From contig NZ_CP084530.1 of assembly GCF_023704175.1 (NCBI RefSeq), positions 492,501 to 556,500 on the forward strand: a stretch of 64,000 nt of DNA, in the 5' to 3' direction. Below the pieces are notes generated by a model. That model saw only the letters and a program-made list of their open reading frames with translations. It did no database searches and was not told the origin of the DNA. The position numbers and the translations under genes are program-made. Origin of the DNA: Paenibacillus sp. YPG26 (GTDB lineage: Bacteria; Bacillota; Bacilli; Paenibacillales; Paenibacillaceae). How positions within the stretch are numbered: position 1 is the stretch's first letter; each line of letters begins with the position of its first letter. This document shows, in pieces, positions 1-7,563 of this stretch.

Positions 1-546
1 GCTGATCACCTTCTCGAATGCCTTCATTAACACTTCCTCTGAATCTTCCCGGGTTTCAATGATTCCCACTTGACCGGATGGCTTCAGAACCCGGTGAACT
101 TCCTTCATGAATTGGGCCGGATTTGTATAGCAGATCGCCCACCCGCATACCACAATGTCGAAGCTGTTGTCAGGGACTCCTTTCAAGAAGCCCATCATGT
201 CGCTCTGCTGCAGATTGATTTTGAGCGTCTCGAAGGGTAACAACTTCTCTCGGGCAACTTGCAGCATGCCTTCAGACTGGTCAACGGTTGTAATCGAGCC
301 TTGGCCGTTCAGGATCCGGGCAATTTCAGACGTAATAAATCCTGTGCCACAGGCGAGTTCCAGGACATCATGTCCAGGTTCGATGTTCATCTTGCGGAGC
401 AGATCCAGTGAATGTCGTCCCATGGTGCTTGAGAAGAAGGAATCATAATCTCCGCTTGCCTTGTCGTAGTCTTTGGAACTGTTAGCGTGCTTGCCGGACA
501 GCATGAACCAACCCATACGCATAGCCAATTTTAGTTTGTTGATCAT
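1..546 (-). CDS. Class I SAM-dependent methyltransferase (C-terminus cut by window edge)
   Basis: This frame stays open from the ATG at 546 to base 1, so the C-terminus lies outside the window. The start has an AGGAGGAG ribosome binding site 7 bases upstream. The visible 182 residues contain the SAM-binding motif I 'VLELACGTGF' at about residues 61-70, followed by an acidic strand-2 end ('TTVDQSEGML') and a motif-IV-like 'FDIVVCGWAI'. This is the Rossmann-fold methyltransferase pattern. The substrate cannot be told. It is transcribed divergently from the oxoamine synthase at 709, so the two may share a control region, but a shared pathway is only a guess. No membrane segment is seen. Confidence 0.85.
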   Translation of the reverse strand, partial: MINKLKLAMRMGWFMLSGKHANSSKDYDKASGDYDSFFSSTMGRHSLDLLRKMNIEPGHDVLELACGTGFITSEIARILNGQGSITTVDQSEGMLQVAREKLLPFETLKINLQQSDMMGFLKGVPDNSFDIVVCGWAICYTNPAQFMKEVHRVLKPSGQVGIIETREDSEEVLMKAFEKVIS

Positions 547-572
547 ATCAACTCTCCTCCTGAAAACGTCAC

Positions 573-602
573 TTGACAGCTAATCAATTGGTATCATATC
601 AT
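573..602 (+). promoter_or_regulatory. Putative sigma-A promoter for the oxoamine synthase gene
   Basis: TTGACA at 573-578 is followed after 18 bases by TATCAT at 597-602. The predicted start lies about 100 bases before the ATG at 709. The -35 box is perfect and the -10 box is moderate. Confidence 0.5.
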
Positions 603-708
603 CTATTTGTTAGTTTTTCATTAAATTTCCATTAAAACAGAATATTAACTTACTTGTGCTGACATGACAAAGCAGAGCAATCAAAAACATTTGCCGGAGG
701 TATGACTA

Positions 709-1911
709 ATGGATGTGTTTCAGAAATGCCTGGATTGGGATTTTGTCAAAAATTTGCGCGCAAATCAGAGCTATCCTTACTTTCAAGCGTTGCACGAGAA
801 GAATGGCACGTTCATCGCTACAGAGGAACATGAGATGATCATGCTGGGCTCCAATGATTACCTGGGACTCTCCAATAATCCTAGAGTCATGTTGGCTGCT
901 CACGAAGCAACTACCAGATTTGGAACCTCCTCTTCAGGCTCAAGGTTCTTAAATGGTACTTTGGCCCTGCATAATGAACTGGAGCAGCGGCTTGCCCGTT
1001 TCCTTAACAAGGAGAAGGCCATTGTGTTCTCAACTGGGTACCAGACAAATCTGGGCTCGATCTCCGCATTGCTGGGCAGGAACGATGTGGCCATCATTGA
1101 CCGCGGTGTTCATGCCTCCATTATTGATGGAATCAAGTTAGGCGTGGGCAAGATGGTTCGCTTCAGGCACAATGACATGGAAGACCTGGAAGCCAAGCTG
1201 CAGGCCGTTCCCGAACAAGCAGGCAAGCTTATTATCGTAGATGGCGTGTTCAGTATGGAAGGCGATATGGCGAACCTGAAAGATATCGTATATCTCAAAA
1301 ATAAGTATAGTGCCCGTCTGCTGGTTGATGACGCCCATGGCATTGGTGTGCTAGGCGAGCAAGGCCGCGGTACATGTGAGCATTTCGGCGTAGAAGATGA
1401 GACAGATCTTATTGCCGGCACTTTTAGTAAGTCTTTTGGCAGTCTGGGTGGATTCATTGCCGGTAATGAGGACGTAATTGATTATATTCAGCACAAGGCC
1501 AGAAGTATGATTTTTAGTGCCAGTATGACACCTGCAAGTGTTGCTGCAGCCCTAACGTCCTTGGATATTATGGAGACCGAGCAGGTATGGCGCTCCAATC
1601 TGTTAACGAACATGAACAAGTTCAGCGGGGCTCTTAGAGGCATGGGCTTCGATATCGGTGAGAGCAACACCCCTATTATTCCGATATTAATCGGAGATAC
1701 GGTAACCACATTCAAGTTCTGGAGCTTGCTGCAGCAGAACGGAATTTATACCAATCCCATTATTTCACCTGCTGTTCAAGAGGGTAATGAATTAATCCGC
1801 ACATCGGTCATGGCCACTCATACTGATGAACAACTGAGCCATGCGATCAATGTATTTGAGCAAATCGGAAGAAGCCTGGACATCATTCAACCTATATTAG
1901 TGGATAAATAA
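709..1911 (+). CDS. Alpha-oxoamine synthase (KBL / BioF / SPT-like, PLP-dependent)
   Basis: The 400-residue length is typical of the alpha-oxoamine synthases, which condense an amino acid with an acyl-CoA. The PLP lysine is K241 in 'GTFSKSFGSLGG', and the family motifs 'SNDYLGLS', 'GSRFLNGT' and 'LVDDAHGIGVLG' are all present. The start has GGAGG 8 bases upstream. Motifs alone do not separate glycine C-acetyltransferase (kbl), 8-amino-7-oxononanoate synthase (bioF) and serine palmitoyltransferase. No threonine dehydrogenase gene and no other bio gene flanks it, so neither threonine breakdown nor biotin synthesis is supported by context. It is monocistronic, with a terminator just after the stop. 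Enzyme class is secure; the substrate is open. Confidence 0.85.
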   Translation: MDVFQKCLDWDFVKNLRANQSYPYFQALHEKNGTFIATEEHEMIMLGSNDYLGLSNNPRVMLAAHEATTRFGTSSSGSRFLNGTLALHNELEQRLARFLNKEKAIVFSTGYQTNLGSISALLGRNDVAIIDRGVHASIIDGIKLGVGKMVRFRHNDMEDLEAKLQAVPEQAGKLIIVDGVFSMEGDMANLKDIVYLKNKYSARLLVDDAHGIGVLGEQGRGTCEHFGVEDETDLIAGTFSKSFGSLGGFIAGNEDVIDYIQHKARSMIFSASMTPASVAAALTSLDIMETEQVWRSNLLTNMNKFSGALRGMGFDIGESNTPIIPILIGDTVTTFKFWSLLQQNGIYTNPIISPAVQEGNELIRTSVMATHTDEQLSHAINVFEQIGRSLDIIQPILVDK

Positions 1912-1949
1912 GTCTCTATGTATTTGCTTACTTCAAATACATAATGGCC

Positions 1950-1996
1950 GGTATCTCTTCAGGGAATCAACAGTCCCCGTAAGAGGTACCTTTTAT
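1950..1996 (+). terminator. Rho-independent terminator after the oxoamine synthase gene
   Basis: The arms 'ggtatctctt' and 'aagaggtacc' form a hairpin with an inner GGGA/TCCC pairing, followed by TTTTATTT. A separate 9-bp perfect inverted repeat (atgtatttg/caaatacat, 1918-1942) lies just upstream without a T-run. Confidence 0.75.
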
Positions 1997-2364
1997 TTAT
2001 TTGACTGGCTTGCTGCTGCTGGCTGCTGCTCAGGATGTTCTGATGTCAGGTTGAGGGTAATGACGCCAACAATGATAAGAACGATGGATACCGCCTTCGC
2101 TATATTGACATTCTCCGAGAAGTAGAAGAAGCCAACCAGCGTAATAATAACAATGCCCATACCCGACCAGATCGCATAGGCCACCGATACCTGAATCGAC
2201 TTCAGCGTCAATGTCAGGAATACCAGACTGCAGATATAGAATATGACAAGGAGTGCGCTAGGCTGCCATTTGGTGAACCCGGCAGATAGCTTCATGCTGA
2301 TTGTCCCGGCCACCTCGAAAAGAATGGCTAGCAGCAAATAAATCCAATGCAGGTACATATACAT
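1993..2364 (-). CDS. Small multidrug resistance (SMR) efflux protein, Qac/Ebr type
   Basis: This 123-residue protein has four membrane segments and the SMR signatures: a conserved Glu in the first helix ('LLAILFEVAGTISMK', Glu17 counting from the first Met), 'AYAIWSGMGI' in helix 3 and a glycine-rich helix 4. SMR proteins form dimers that exchange protons for cationic drugs or guanidinium-type compounds. The first ATG directly follows the TGA of the upstream TetR gene; the Met two codons on is an alternative start with a better distance to GGAG. The gene is the second of a TetR-SMR operon, so it is probably induced by ligands of that repressor. The substrate is not predictable from sequence. 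The short C-terminal tail is rich in Ala and Gln. Confidence 0.9.
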   Translation of the reverse strand: MYMYLHWIYLLLAILFEVAGTISMKLSAGFTKWQPSALLVIFYICSLVFLTLTLKSIQVSVAYAIWSGMGIVIITLVGFFYFSENVNIAKAVSIVLIIVGVITLNLTSEHPEQQPAAASQSNK

Positions 2365-2934
2365 TCACGCTCCATCCATATTTGGCACCACAATGCCTTC
2401 CAGTAGAACATCTACAACCGAATTAAGAATTTCGCCCATGGTTAATAAATTCCTCAAGGGAGAAGAGACATCATAAATCTGATTGATTGCCCCCAAGTAC
2501 AGCTCAGTGAACAAGAGAGGATGAATGTTCTTGATGATTCCTTTCTCGATACCCTTATTCAGCAGATCCCGGACGACACTCCACTCATCCTTCAGGAAGG
2601 TATCAAGTGTCCTCCATTGGTTGAAATGGTACTGCTTAAGCTCCACCAGCATGTTGGAGTCCATAATGGCGAACTCCTCAGGCACGCAGATGAGGATATG
2701 CTTGATTTTCTGGAATTCATTAAGCTGGTTATCTTCTGCGATCTGTCGTTCCCTGGTTCGGATCTTGCCAATGAGCTGGGTAATGACCTCCTCGATAATG
2801 TCATCTTTGGAAGAGAAGTTGTCGTAAATCGTACGTTTGCTGATTGAGAGCTGTCTGGCCAGATCACTAATAGTAAAGTTAAAGCCCTTACGTTGAATTA
2901 AAGAGATGGTTGCATCAATGATTCTTTGTTTCAA
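2365..2934 (-). CDS. TetR/AcrR-family transcriptional regulator
   Basis: The 189-residue protein starts with a TetR helix-turn-helix at about residues 5-50 ('FTISDLARQLSISKRTIYDNFSSKDDI') and continues with an all-helical ligand domain. The start is TTG at 2934, with GGAGG 7 bases upstream; no better ATG fits. It is directly followed by the SMR gene with zero spacing, which is the usual arrangement of a drug-responsive repressor and its pump. A 26-bp near-perfect palindrome lies between its promoter region and the ribosome binding site and is the likely operator. Repression of its own operon is inferred; the inducer is unknown. Confidence 0.9.
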   Translation of the reverse strand: MKQRIIDATISLIQRKGFNFTISDLARQLSISKRTIYDNFSSKDDIIEEVITQLIGKIRTRERQIAEDNQLNEFQKIKHILICVPEEFAIMDSNMLVELKQYHFNQWRTLDTFLKDEWSVVRDLLNKGIEKGIIKNIHPLLFTELYLGAINQIYDVSSPLRNLLTMGEILNSVVDVLLEGIVVPNMDGA

Positions 2935-2951
2935 GTTCGTTCCTCCATGTT

Positions 2952-2977
2952 GGTACCAGAAATACTATTTCAGTACC
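2952..2977. promoter_or_regulatory. Palindromic operator, probably bound by the TetR regulator
   Basis: The arms read 'ggtaccagaaat' and 'atttcagtacc' around a 3-base centre, giving a 26-bp near-perfect dyad 18 bases upstream of the TTG start at 2934. An AT-rich stretch with TATACT/TATAAA-like boxes on the minus strand lies just upstream at about 2983-2996, so the dyad would cover the transcription start. Confidence 0.7.
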
Positions 2978-3085
2978 ATTGGTATTTTATAGTATATATC
3001 ACTAAAAGTAAACCATTTATTTGTAAATATATCTCATTACTGTATAACGGGCCCACAGTGAAGTCCGACAGACCCACGGATCCCC

Positions 3086-3115
3086 AAAAAAGCCTGCCAG
3101 CATTAGCCGGCAGAC
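3086..3115 (-). terminator. Rho-independent terminator
   Basis: On the minus strand a GC-rich hairpin (arms gcctgccagc / gccggcagac in plus orientation) is followed by six T residues. It closes the 136-aa gene ending at 3127. Confidence 0.85.
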
Positions 3116-3126
3116 TCACTTAGCCA

Positions 3127-3537
3127 TTAATAATCTCCGAATGATACACCGTTGAAAGATACAGGTCCTGTGATGCTTGCTGTATTAAGCAATATATTTG
3201 TGCTGTTGTTAGTGACCACCAGCAAGTAGGAATGGTATCCTTCCGGGGCGTTATCCAGGAATGAGATATTGACTGGGGTGATCGCGAGAGCAGCCAAGCC
3301 TGAGGCTTCTACGTTAAAAATGGGTTGTCCATCCCGGTAAATGGTGAAGACGACATTAGGAGCTCCCAGAGTAGTCTGAAAGCCTACAGTCGCATTGAGC
3401 AAGGCACTTCCTCCAGCTGGTGTGTAAAGTCCAAAATTAGCAAGTCCAATCGGATCAGATGGACCCAGAATCGGAATAGCCAATGTTCCGGTACCCGTTG
3501 ACGCAACAGAGCTTCCCCGGTCTATTACATATGCCAT
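3127..3537 (-). CDS. 136-aa beta-rich protein, possible spore-surface protein
   Basis: I do not recognise a named family. The protein is 136 residues long and rich in Gly, Ala, Thr, Val and Asn, without a signal peptide or membrane segment. Alternating hydrophobic stretches suggest a beta sandwich. It is clearly related to the 136-aa protein at 42849: both share 'F.I.RDG..I' and 'GP..F...' blocks at matching places ('FTIYRDGQPIF' against 'FRIFRDGHEIY'). An AGGGAGG ribosome binding site precedes the ATG. About 27 bases upstream is 'catactat', close to the sigma-E -10 consensus CATACAMT. This suggests expression in the mother cell, and a jelly-roll exosporium or coat protein of BxpB/BclA-C-terminal type is a speculative match. 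Real gene: likely. Function: inferred. Confidence 0.7.
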   Translation of the reverse strand: MAYVIDRGSSVASTGTGTLAIPILGPSDPIGLANFGLYTPAGGSALLNATVGFQTTLGAPNVVFTIYRDGQPIFNVEASGLAALAITPVNISFLDNAPEGYHSYLLVVTNNSTNILLNTASITGPVSFNGVSFGDY

Positions 3538-3563
3538 ATCTAATTACCTCCCTTCTATATTGC

Positions 3564-3571
3564 ATAGTATG
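3564..3571 (-). promoter_or_regulatory. Sporulation-sigma-like -10 element
   Basis: The minus strand reads CATACTAT, about 27 bases ahead of the ATG at 3537. The homologous gene at 43259 has CATACAAT in the same relative place. No convincing -35 was found for either. Confidence 0.4.
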
Positions 3572-3634
3572 AGAGGCGGCATAGGATTGATTGGACTAAC
3601 AGCAAGGATCGGTATATCCTACTGCATTCATGTA

Positions 3635-3808
3635 TTATTTCTTTTCCAGAGGAAGGCGTAAATATATAAATATCAAAATCCATAAAATACACCCTAGCAG
3701 AATTTGTACTCCGCTATCTTGAATATCGATTCCGTTACCACTGAGCAATATTCCTGTAAAGAAACCTAAAGCTATCGACAATACTAGTTGCAGCAGTTTT
3801 AATTTCAT
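3635..3808 (-). CDS. 57-aa small membrane protein
   Basis: A short frame of 57 codons starts at the ATG at 3808 with AAGGAG 8 bases upstream. The N-terminus 'MKLKLLQLVLSIALGF' leads into a first hydrophobic segment (residues 5-23), followed by a polar loop 'SGNGIDIQDSG' and a second hydrophobic segment (residues 35-50) ending in 'LRLPLEKK'. This gives a two-helix hairpin with a basic C-terminus. I know no family for it. It stands alone between the 136-aa gene and the 66-aa gene, all on the minus strand. The good ribosome binding site and coherent topology support it as real. Confidence 0.6.
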   Translation of the reverse strand: MKLKLLQLVLSIALGFFTGILLSGNGIDIQDSGVQILLGCILWILIFIYLRLPLEKK

Positions 3809-3960
3809 ATGTTTCTCTCCTTAGTTTGAGAATATGATGATGGACATTTGATTCCCACTGGGCACTGGAAAGTTGCAGAAAAGACTCACCGTAAGTTTAT
3901 CTATTTCAGTATACTATAGCTATTTCCGCGGGGGCGCCAATTTTCCCGTTAGATAAGCCA

Positions 3961-3994
3961 AAAAGACCAGAGACCCTGCAGGGCTTCTGGTCTT
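3961..3994 (-). terminator. Rho-independent terminator
   Basis: On the minus strand the hairpin with arms agaccag/ctggtct and an inner ccctgcaggg is followed by TTTTT. It lies just after the gene ending at 4013. Confidence 0.8.
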
Positions 3995-4012
3995 CTTCGT
4001 GCACGTGCGGGG

Positions 4013-4213
4013 TTAGAAAGAGAAATTGATCAGCCTCATCACATGAACAATTTCATCAAAGGGAAAGCTTACGATCCCGGATTGCTCCAGGATCTTGACC
4101 CGGTTCTCCTGCCGGGAGATCTGTGGCAGGCCAATTACAATTCGGCCATCTTGAATTTTGACACTCACCATTTGCTGTTTCTCCTCGGCCAGCTGCAGAG
4201 CATCGGCGAACAT
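4013..4213 (-). CDS. 66-aa hypothetical protein
   Basis: The open frame extends upstream to 4387, but the terminator of the maltose phosphorylase gene (4340-4371) lies inside that extension, so an internal start is needed. The ATG at 4213 has GGTGGG 6 bases upstream and gives 66 residues beginning 'MFADALQLAEEKQQ'. A short helix is followed by strand-like stretches ('MVSVKIQDGRIVIGL', 'NRVKILEQSGIVSFPF', 'EIVHVMRLINF'). This could be a small SH3/Sm-like barrel, but that is a guess from pattern only. No family is recognised. A terminator follows it directly. Confidence 0.5.
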   Translation of the reverse strand: MFADALQLAEEKQQMVSVKIQDGRIVIGLPQISRQENRVKILEQSGIVSFPFDEIVHVMRLINFSF

Positions 4214-4339
4214 AAATATCCCACCCATCAAATTGATTTCTATGTATGTACAAAGCACTACAACATTTATGTCGGATAATTGCCACATATCTTTCATAGT
4301 CATAAAGACCTGGTTCCACGAGTGGACGCTAAAAGCACA

Positions 4340-4371
4340 AATAAACGCCGGGGGCCAACAGGCCCCCGGCG
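4340..4371 (-). terminator. Strong Rho-independent terminator after mapA
   Basis: An 11-bp perfect GC stem (cgccgggggcc/ggcccccggcg) with loop AACA at 4346-4371 is followed on the minus strand by TTTATTT. It ends the pgmB-mapA transcript. Confidence 0.9.
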
Positions 4372-4421
4372 CTTCAATATCATCCACTACGTGGATGTAT
4401 TAGGTTGTGGTCTTATGCCAA

Positions 4422-6740
4422 TTAGGCATTCACGACAGTGTTATCTACTTGGATCATACCAAGCGGGCTAACGGTGTAGTCACGATCGAAGATGCGGATT
4501 GCTGCTGGCGTCTCAGTCTCGTTGGACACCGTGATGTCCTTGTCAGACACGCTGACTTTCAGACGGGAGCCGCGGAACATAACTTTGAACGAGAATGATT
4601 TCCAATGACCTGGGATGAACGGTTTCAATACAAGCTCATCATTCTCTACACGAAGGCCGCCGAAGCCGTGAACGACAGACATCCAGGTTCCCGCCATACT
4701 TGTAGTGTGGCAGCCGTCTTCGGTGTCATTGTTGTAGTTATCGAGATCCAGTCTTGCTGTACGCAGGTACATCTCGTAAGCCTTCTCCTGATATCCAAGC
4801 TCACAAGCCAGGATGGAGTGGAGGCACGGAGACAGGGAGGACTCATGAACGGTTAACGGCTCGTAGAAGTCGAAGTTGCGTTTCTTGGTCTCCAGATCAT
4901 ATTTGTGGCTAAGGAAGTACAGACCTTGAATCACATCACCTTGCTTGATGAAGCAAGAGCGAAGGATACGGTCCCAAGACCATTTCTGGTTGATTGGCAG
5001 GTTCTCTGGCTTCAGATCTTTAACCTGGATAATCTCCTTGTCCAGGAAGCCGTCCTGCTGCAGGAAGATTCCAAGCTCCTCGTCCTCAGGGTAGTACATT
5101 TTGGCGATAATATCTTTCCATTTCGCTGTCTCTTCCGGCTTAAGCTTAAGAGTCTCAACCAGCTCGTTGTAACGGGACGGCTCGTTCTCCTTCAGGTAAT
5201 CCAATACCTCAAGCGTATATTCCAGTGTCCATACAGCGATACGGTTCGTGTACCAGTTGTTGTTGACGTTGTTCTCATATTCGTTAGGGCCAGTTACGCC
5301 GAGCATCACGTATTGATCCTTGCGTGGAGCATAGTTCACGCGCTCTTCCCAGAAGCGGGAGATTTCAGCGAGAACCTCAAGGCCATATTGACCGAGATAT
5401 GATTTATCACCTGTATAATTAACATAGTTATAGATCGCGTAAGCAATCGCGCCATTACGGTGGATCTCTTCAAAAGTGATCTCCCACTCGTTGTGACACT
5501 CTTCACCGTTCATAGTTACCATTGGATAGAGGGCGCCTTTGGTGAAGCCGAGATTGCGGGCATTCTCCTTAGCCTTCTCCAGGTGCTTATAACGGTAGAT
5601 AAGCAGGTTCCGTGCGATGGAGGAATCCGCTGTGCTCAGGTAGAACGGTACGCAGTAAGCTTCGGTATCCCAGTACGTGCTGCCGCCGTATTTCTCACCT
5701 GTGAAGCCTTTCGGTCCAATGTTGAGGCGATCGTCTTCGCCGCTGTAAGTCTGATTCAATTGGAAAATGTTAAAGCGAATCGCCTGCTGTGCAGACTCAT
5801 CACCTTCGATAATGATGTCACTTTCTTTCCATTTGTCAGCCCAGCCTGCAACCTGCTCCGCAAGCAGAACGTCAAAGCCTGCAGTTCTGGCAGCTTCAAG
5901 CGCTTTGGAACCAGCTTCAACCAATTGACCCAAGCCGTGGTTGCGGGATGTTACGTTAGCCACGTATTTATAGACAACGATTTCTTCGTTCTGTTCTGCT
6001 TGAATAGTAATATCATTGCCGACGTATTTATCCTTCTCAACGTTAGAAGGGGTAAGTTCCAGCTGCTCGCCATTCTTGAATACATCGTAAGTCATGACAG
6101 AAGTCACATGGAAGTCCAGCTTCTTCGTCTTCAGTGTCAGGTTCGCGGAACCCGCGGACACTTCCTTGCTTACTTCGTTCCAGAACTTCTCTTCATAGTT
6201 GGAATCCTTGTTCTTCACATCGCCGTCCAGGTAGACAGTCAGGCGGATAGGAGCCGAGAAGTTCAGTGGAGTTACCGCATAACGGATCGCACCGATCTCA
6301 TGACGGGTGATGCTGACGAAGCGGGTGGACTCGATCTTGATCTGCTTGCCATCTTCCATCTCGGCAACAGCGCTGCGGATCAGAAGACCCTCTTTCATGT
6401 TGAGTTCGCGGCGGAACTCAGTTACCTTGCATTTCGCGAGGTCAACAGCGGTACCACCCACATAGACATCAATCCCGATCCAGTTGGTGGAGTTCAGAAC
6501 TTTGGCAAAATACTCCGGATATCCGTTCTTCCACCAGCCTACACGGGTTTTGTCCGGATAATAGACGCCAGCCATGTAGCTGCCCTGAAGAGAAGGACCG
6601 CTGTATTGCTCTTCAAAGTTGGCACGTTGTCCCATGAATCCATTTCCGATGCTAAAGATACTTTCTGAAATTTCATGATTGATAGGATCGAAGCTTTCCT
6701 CGATAATAGACCACTCGTCAACTTTCAGATACTGTTTCAC
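4422..6740 (-). CDS. mapA: Maltose phosphorylase, glycoside hydrolase family 65
   Basis: Maltose phosphorylase splits maltose with phosphate into glucose and beta-glucose 1-phosphate in the cytoplasm. The 772 residues match the usual family length (about 750-770). The order is an N-terminal beta-sandwich (about 1-265), linker, an (alpha/alpha)6 barrel (about 320-690) and a C-terminal beta sheet. The barrel has 'NGEECHNEWEITFEE' at about 411-425 and 'TGPNEYENNVNNNWYTN', whose Glu is residue 487. That is the same number as the catalytic acid reported for the Lactobacillus brevis enzyme. Kojibiose and trehalose phosphorylases are relatives, but the 'HNEWEITFEE' region and the adjoining pgmB favour maltose. 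It lies 79 bases after pgmB and is co-transcribed with it. Regulation is presumably by the LacI protein at 7564. Confidence 0.92.
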   Translation of the reverse strand: MKQYLKVDEWSIIEESFDPINHEISESIFSIGNGFMGQRANFEEQYSGPSLQGSYMAGVYYPDKTRVGWWKNGYPEYFAKVLNSTNWIGIDVYVGGTAVDLAKCKVTEFRRELNMKEGLLIRSAVAEMEDGKQIKIESTRFVSITRHEIGAIRYAVTPLNFSAPIRLTVYLDGDVKNKDSNYEEKFWNEVSKEVSAGSANLTLKTKKLDFHVTSVMTYDVFKNGEQLELTPSNVEKDKYVGNDITIQAEQNEEIVVYKYVANVTSRNHGLGQLVEAGSKALEAARTAGFDVLLAEQVAGWADKWKESDIIIEGDESAQQAIRFNIFQLNQTYSGEDDRLNIGPKGFTGEKYGGSTYWDTEAYCVPFYLSTADSSIARNLLIYRYKHLEKAKENARNLGFTKGALYPMVTMNGEECHNEWEITFEEIHRNGAIAYAIYNYVNYTGDKSYLGQYGLEVLAEISRFWEERVNYAPRKDQYVMLGVTGPNEYENNVNNNWYTNRIAVWTLEYTLEVLDYLKENEPSRYNELVETLKLKPEETAKWKDIIAKMYYPEDEELGIFLQQDGFLDKEIIQVKDLKPENLPINQKWSWDRILRSCFIKQGDVIQGLYFLSHKYDLETKKRNFDFYEPLTVHESSLSPCLHSILACELGYQEKAYEMYLRTARLDLDNYNNDTEDGCHTTSMAGTWMSVVHGFGGLRVENDELVLKPFIPGHWKSFSFKVMFRGSRLKVSVSDKDITVSNETETPAAIRIFDRDYTVSPLGMIQVDNTVVNA

Positions 6741-6819
6741 ACTTATCGGCTCCTTTTAGATCAAAGTATATAAACACACTTGAAATTATCCAAGTTATAT
6801 CAGGTTCAGTGATGAAATA

Positions 6820-7470
6820 TTATAGTTCTGTCAACCGGCTTACAGACATTTGCTGAAGTGAAGGAATAACCAGATTGGCACGGCTTAAGGTATCCGGACT
6901 TCCAATACCTACACTGCGCATTCCTGCGCGTACCGCCGCTTCAACACCTGCTTCCGCATCTTCGAACACAACACAGTGCTCGGCAGGAATTCCAACCTCT
7001 TTGGCTCCAAGTACGAACACCTCGGGGTCCGGCTTGGCCGCAGCTGTCTTGGTACCATCAATGATAGCATCAAAGTAAGGGGTCAGGCCCGTATTGTTCA
7101 GAATCAGCATGGCGTTCTTACTGGCTGAGCCCAGAGCTACCTTCAGCCCGTTAGCACGGCATTCCTTCAGGAATTCGAGGGCTCCCGGAAGAATCTCGGT
7201 CTCGTCCATGCTTGTGATGGACTCCACATACCAGTTGTTTTTGCGTTCTGCGAGCTCCTGCTTGGCAGCGTCATCGAGCTTAATCCCGCCAATTTCCAGT
7301 AGAATCTCCAAAGATGCAGTTCGGGATACCCCTTTAAGACGCTCATTGTCTTGTTCCGTAAATACAAACCCGAGCTCTTCAGCTAGACGTTTCCAAGCCA
7401 GGTAGTGATACTTGGCAGTGTCGACTAGGACACCATCGAGGTCGAATAAACAAGCTTGAATAGATGCCAT
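6820..7470 (-). CDS. pgmB: Beta-phosphoglucomutase (HAD family)
   Basis: The enzyme turns the beta-glucose 1-phosphate made by maltose phosphorylase into glucose 6-phosphate. The ATG at 7470 has GAGGAGG 7 bases upstream; the longer frame to 7509 has no good site and would include the operator. This gives 216 residues. The HAD nucleophile and acid/base are D10 and D12 in 'CLFDLDGVLVD'. 'LGSASKN' carries the motif II Ser, 'AAKPDPEVF' the motif III Lys, and 'VFEDAEAGVEAA' the motif IV acids typical of beta-PGM. The cap domain lies between about residues 16 and 85. It is first in the pgmB-mapA unit, downstream of the LacI gene and its terminator. Confidence 0.93.
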   Translation of the reverse strand: MASIQACLFDLDGVLVDTAKYHYLAWKRLAEELGFVFTEQDNERLKGVSRTASLEILLEIGGIKLDDAAKQELAERKNNWYVESITSMDETEILPGALEFLKECRANGLKVALGSASKNAMLILNNTGLTPYFDAIIDGTKTAAAKPDPEVFVLGAKEVGIPAEHCVVFEDAEAGVEAAVRAGMRSVGIGSPDTLSRANLVIPSLQQMSVSRLTEL

Positions 7471-7492
7471 TAATAATTCCTCCTCTAAATAG

Positions 7493-7506
7493 CGCAAACG
7501 TTTGTA
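7493..7506. promoter_or_regulatory. LacI/CcpA-type operator before pgmB
   Basis: The sequence 'cgcaaacgtttgta' holds the palindrome CAAACGTTTG, with the central CG typical of LacI-family sites. It lies 23 bases ahead of the pgmB ATG. Similar cores occur at 8614, 14601 and 14725, all in this maltodextrin block. Confidence 0.7.
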
Positions 7507-7512
7507 CAAATT

Positions 7513-7542
7513 GTTAAAAATAAATGAAGCATTTCAGCTTCA
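7513..7542 (-). terminator. Terminator between the LacI gene and pgmB
   Basis: On the minus strand the hairpin TGAAGC-TGAAAT-GCTTCA is followed by a T-rich tract (TTTATTTTT). It follows the stop of the LacI gene at 7564. The stem is only 6 bp, so termination may be partial and allow read-through into pgmB-mapA. Confidence 0.6.
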
Positions 7543-7563
7543 ATTATTTGTGTGTCCGGTAAG

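Noticed and set aside
4214..4387. N-terminal extension of the 66-aa gene to 4387
   Set aside because: The extension would be transcribed across the strong mapA terminator and has no ribosome binding site; the internal ATG at 4213 has one.
5460..6668. A 402-codon open frame on the plus strand opposite mapA
   Set aside because: It lies wholly antisense to the maltose phosphorylase gene, has no ribosome binding site and no recognisable domain; it is a by-product of codon use in mapA.
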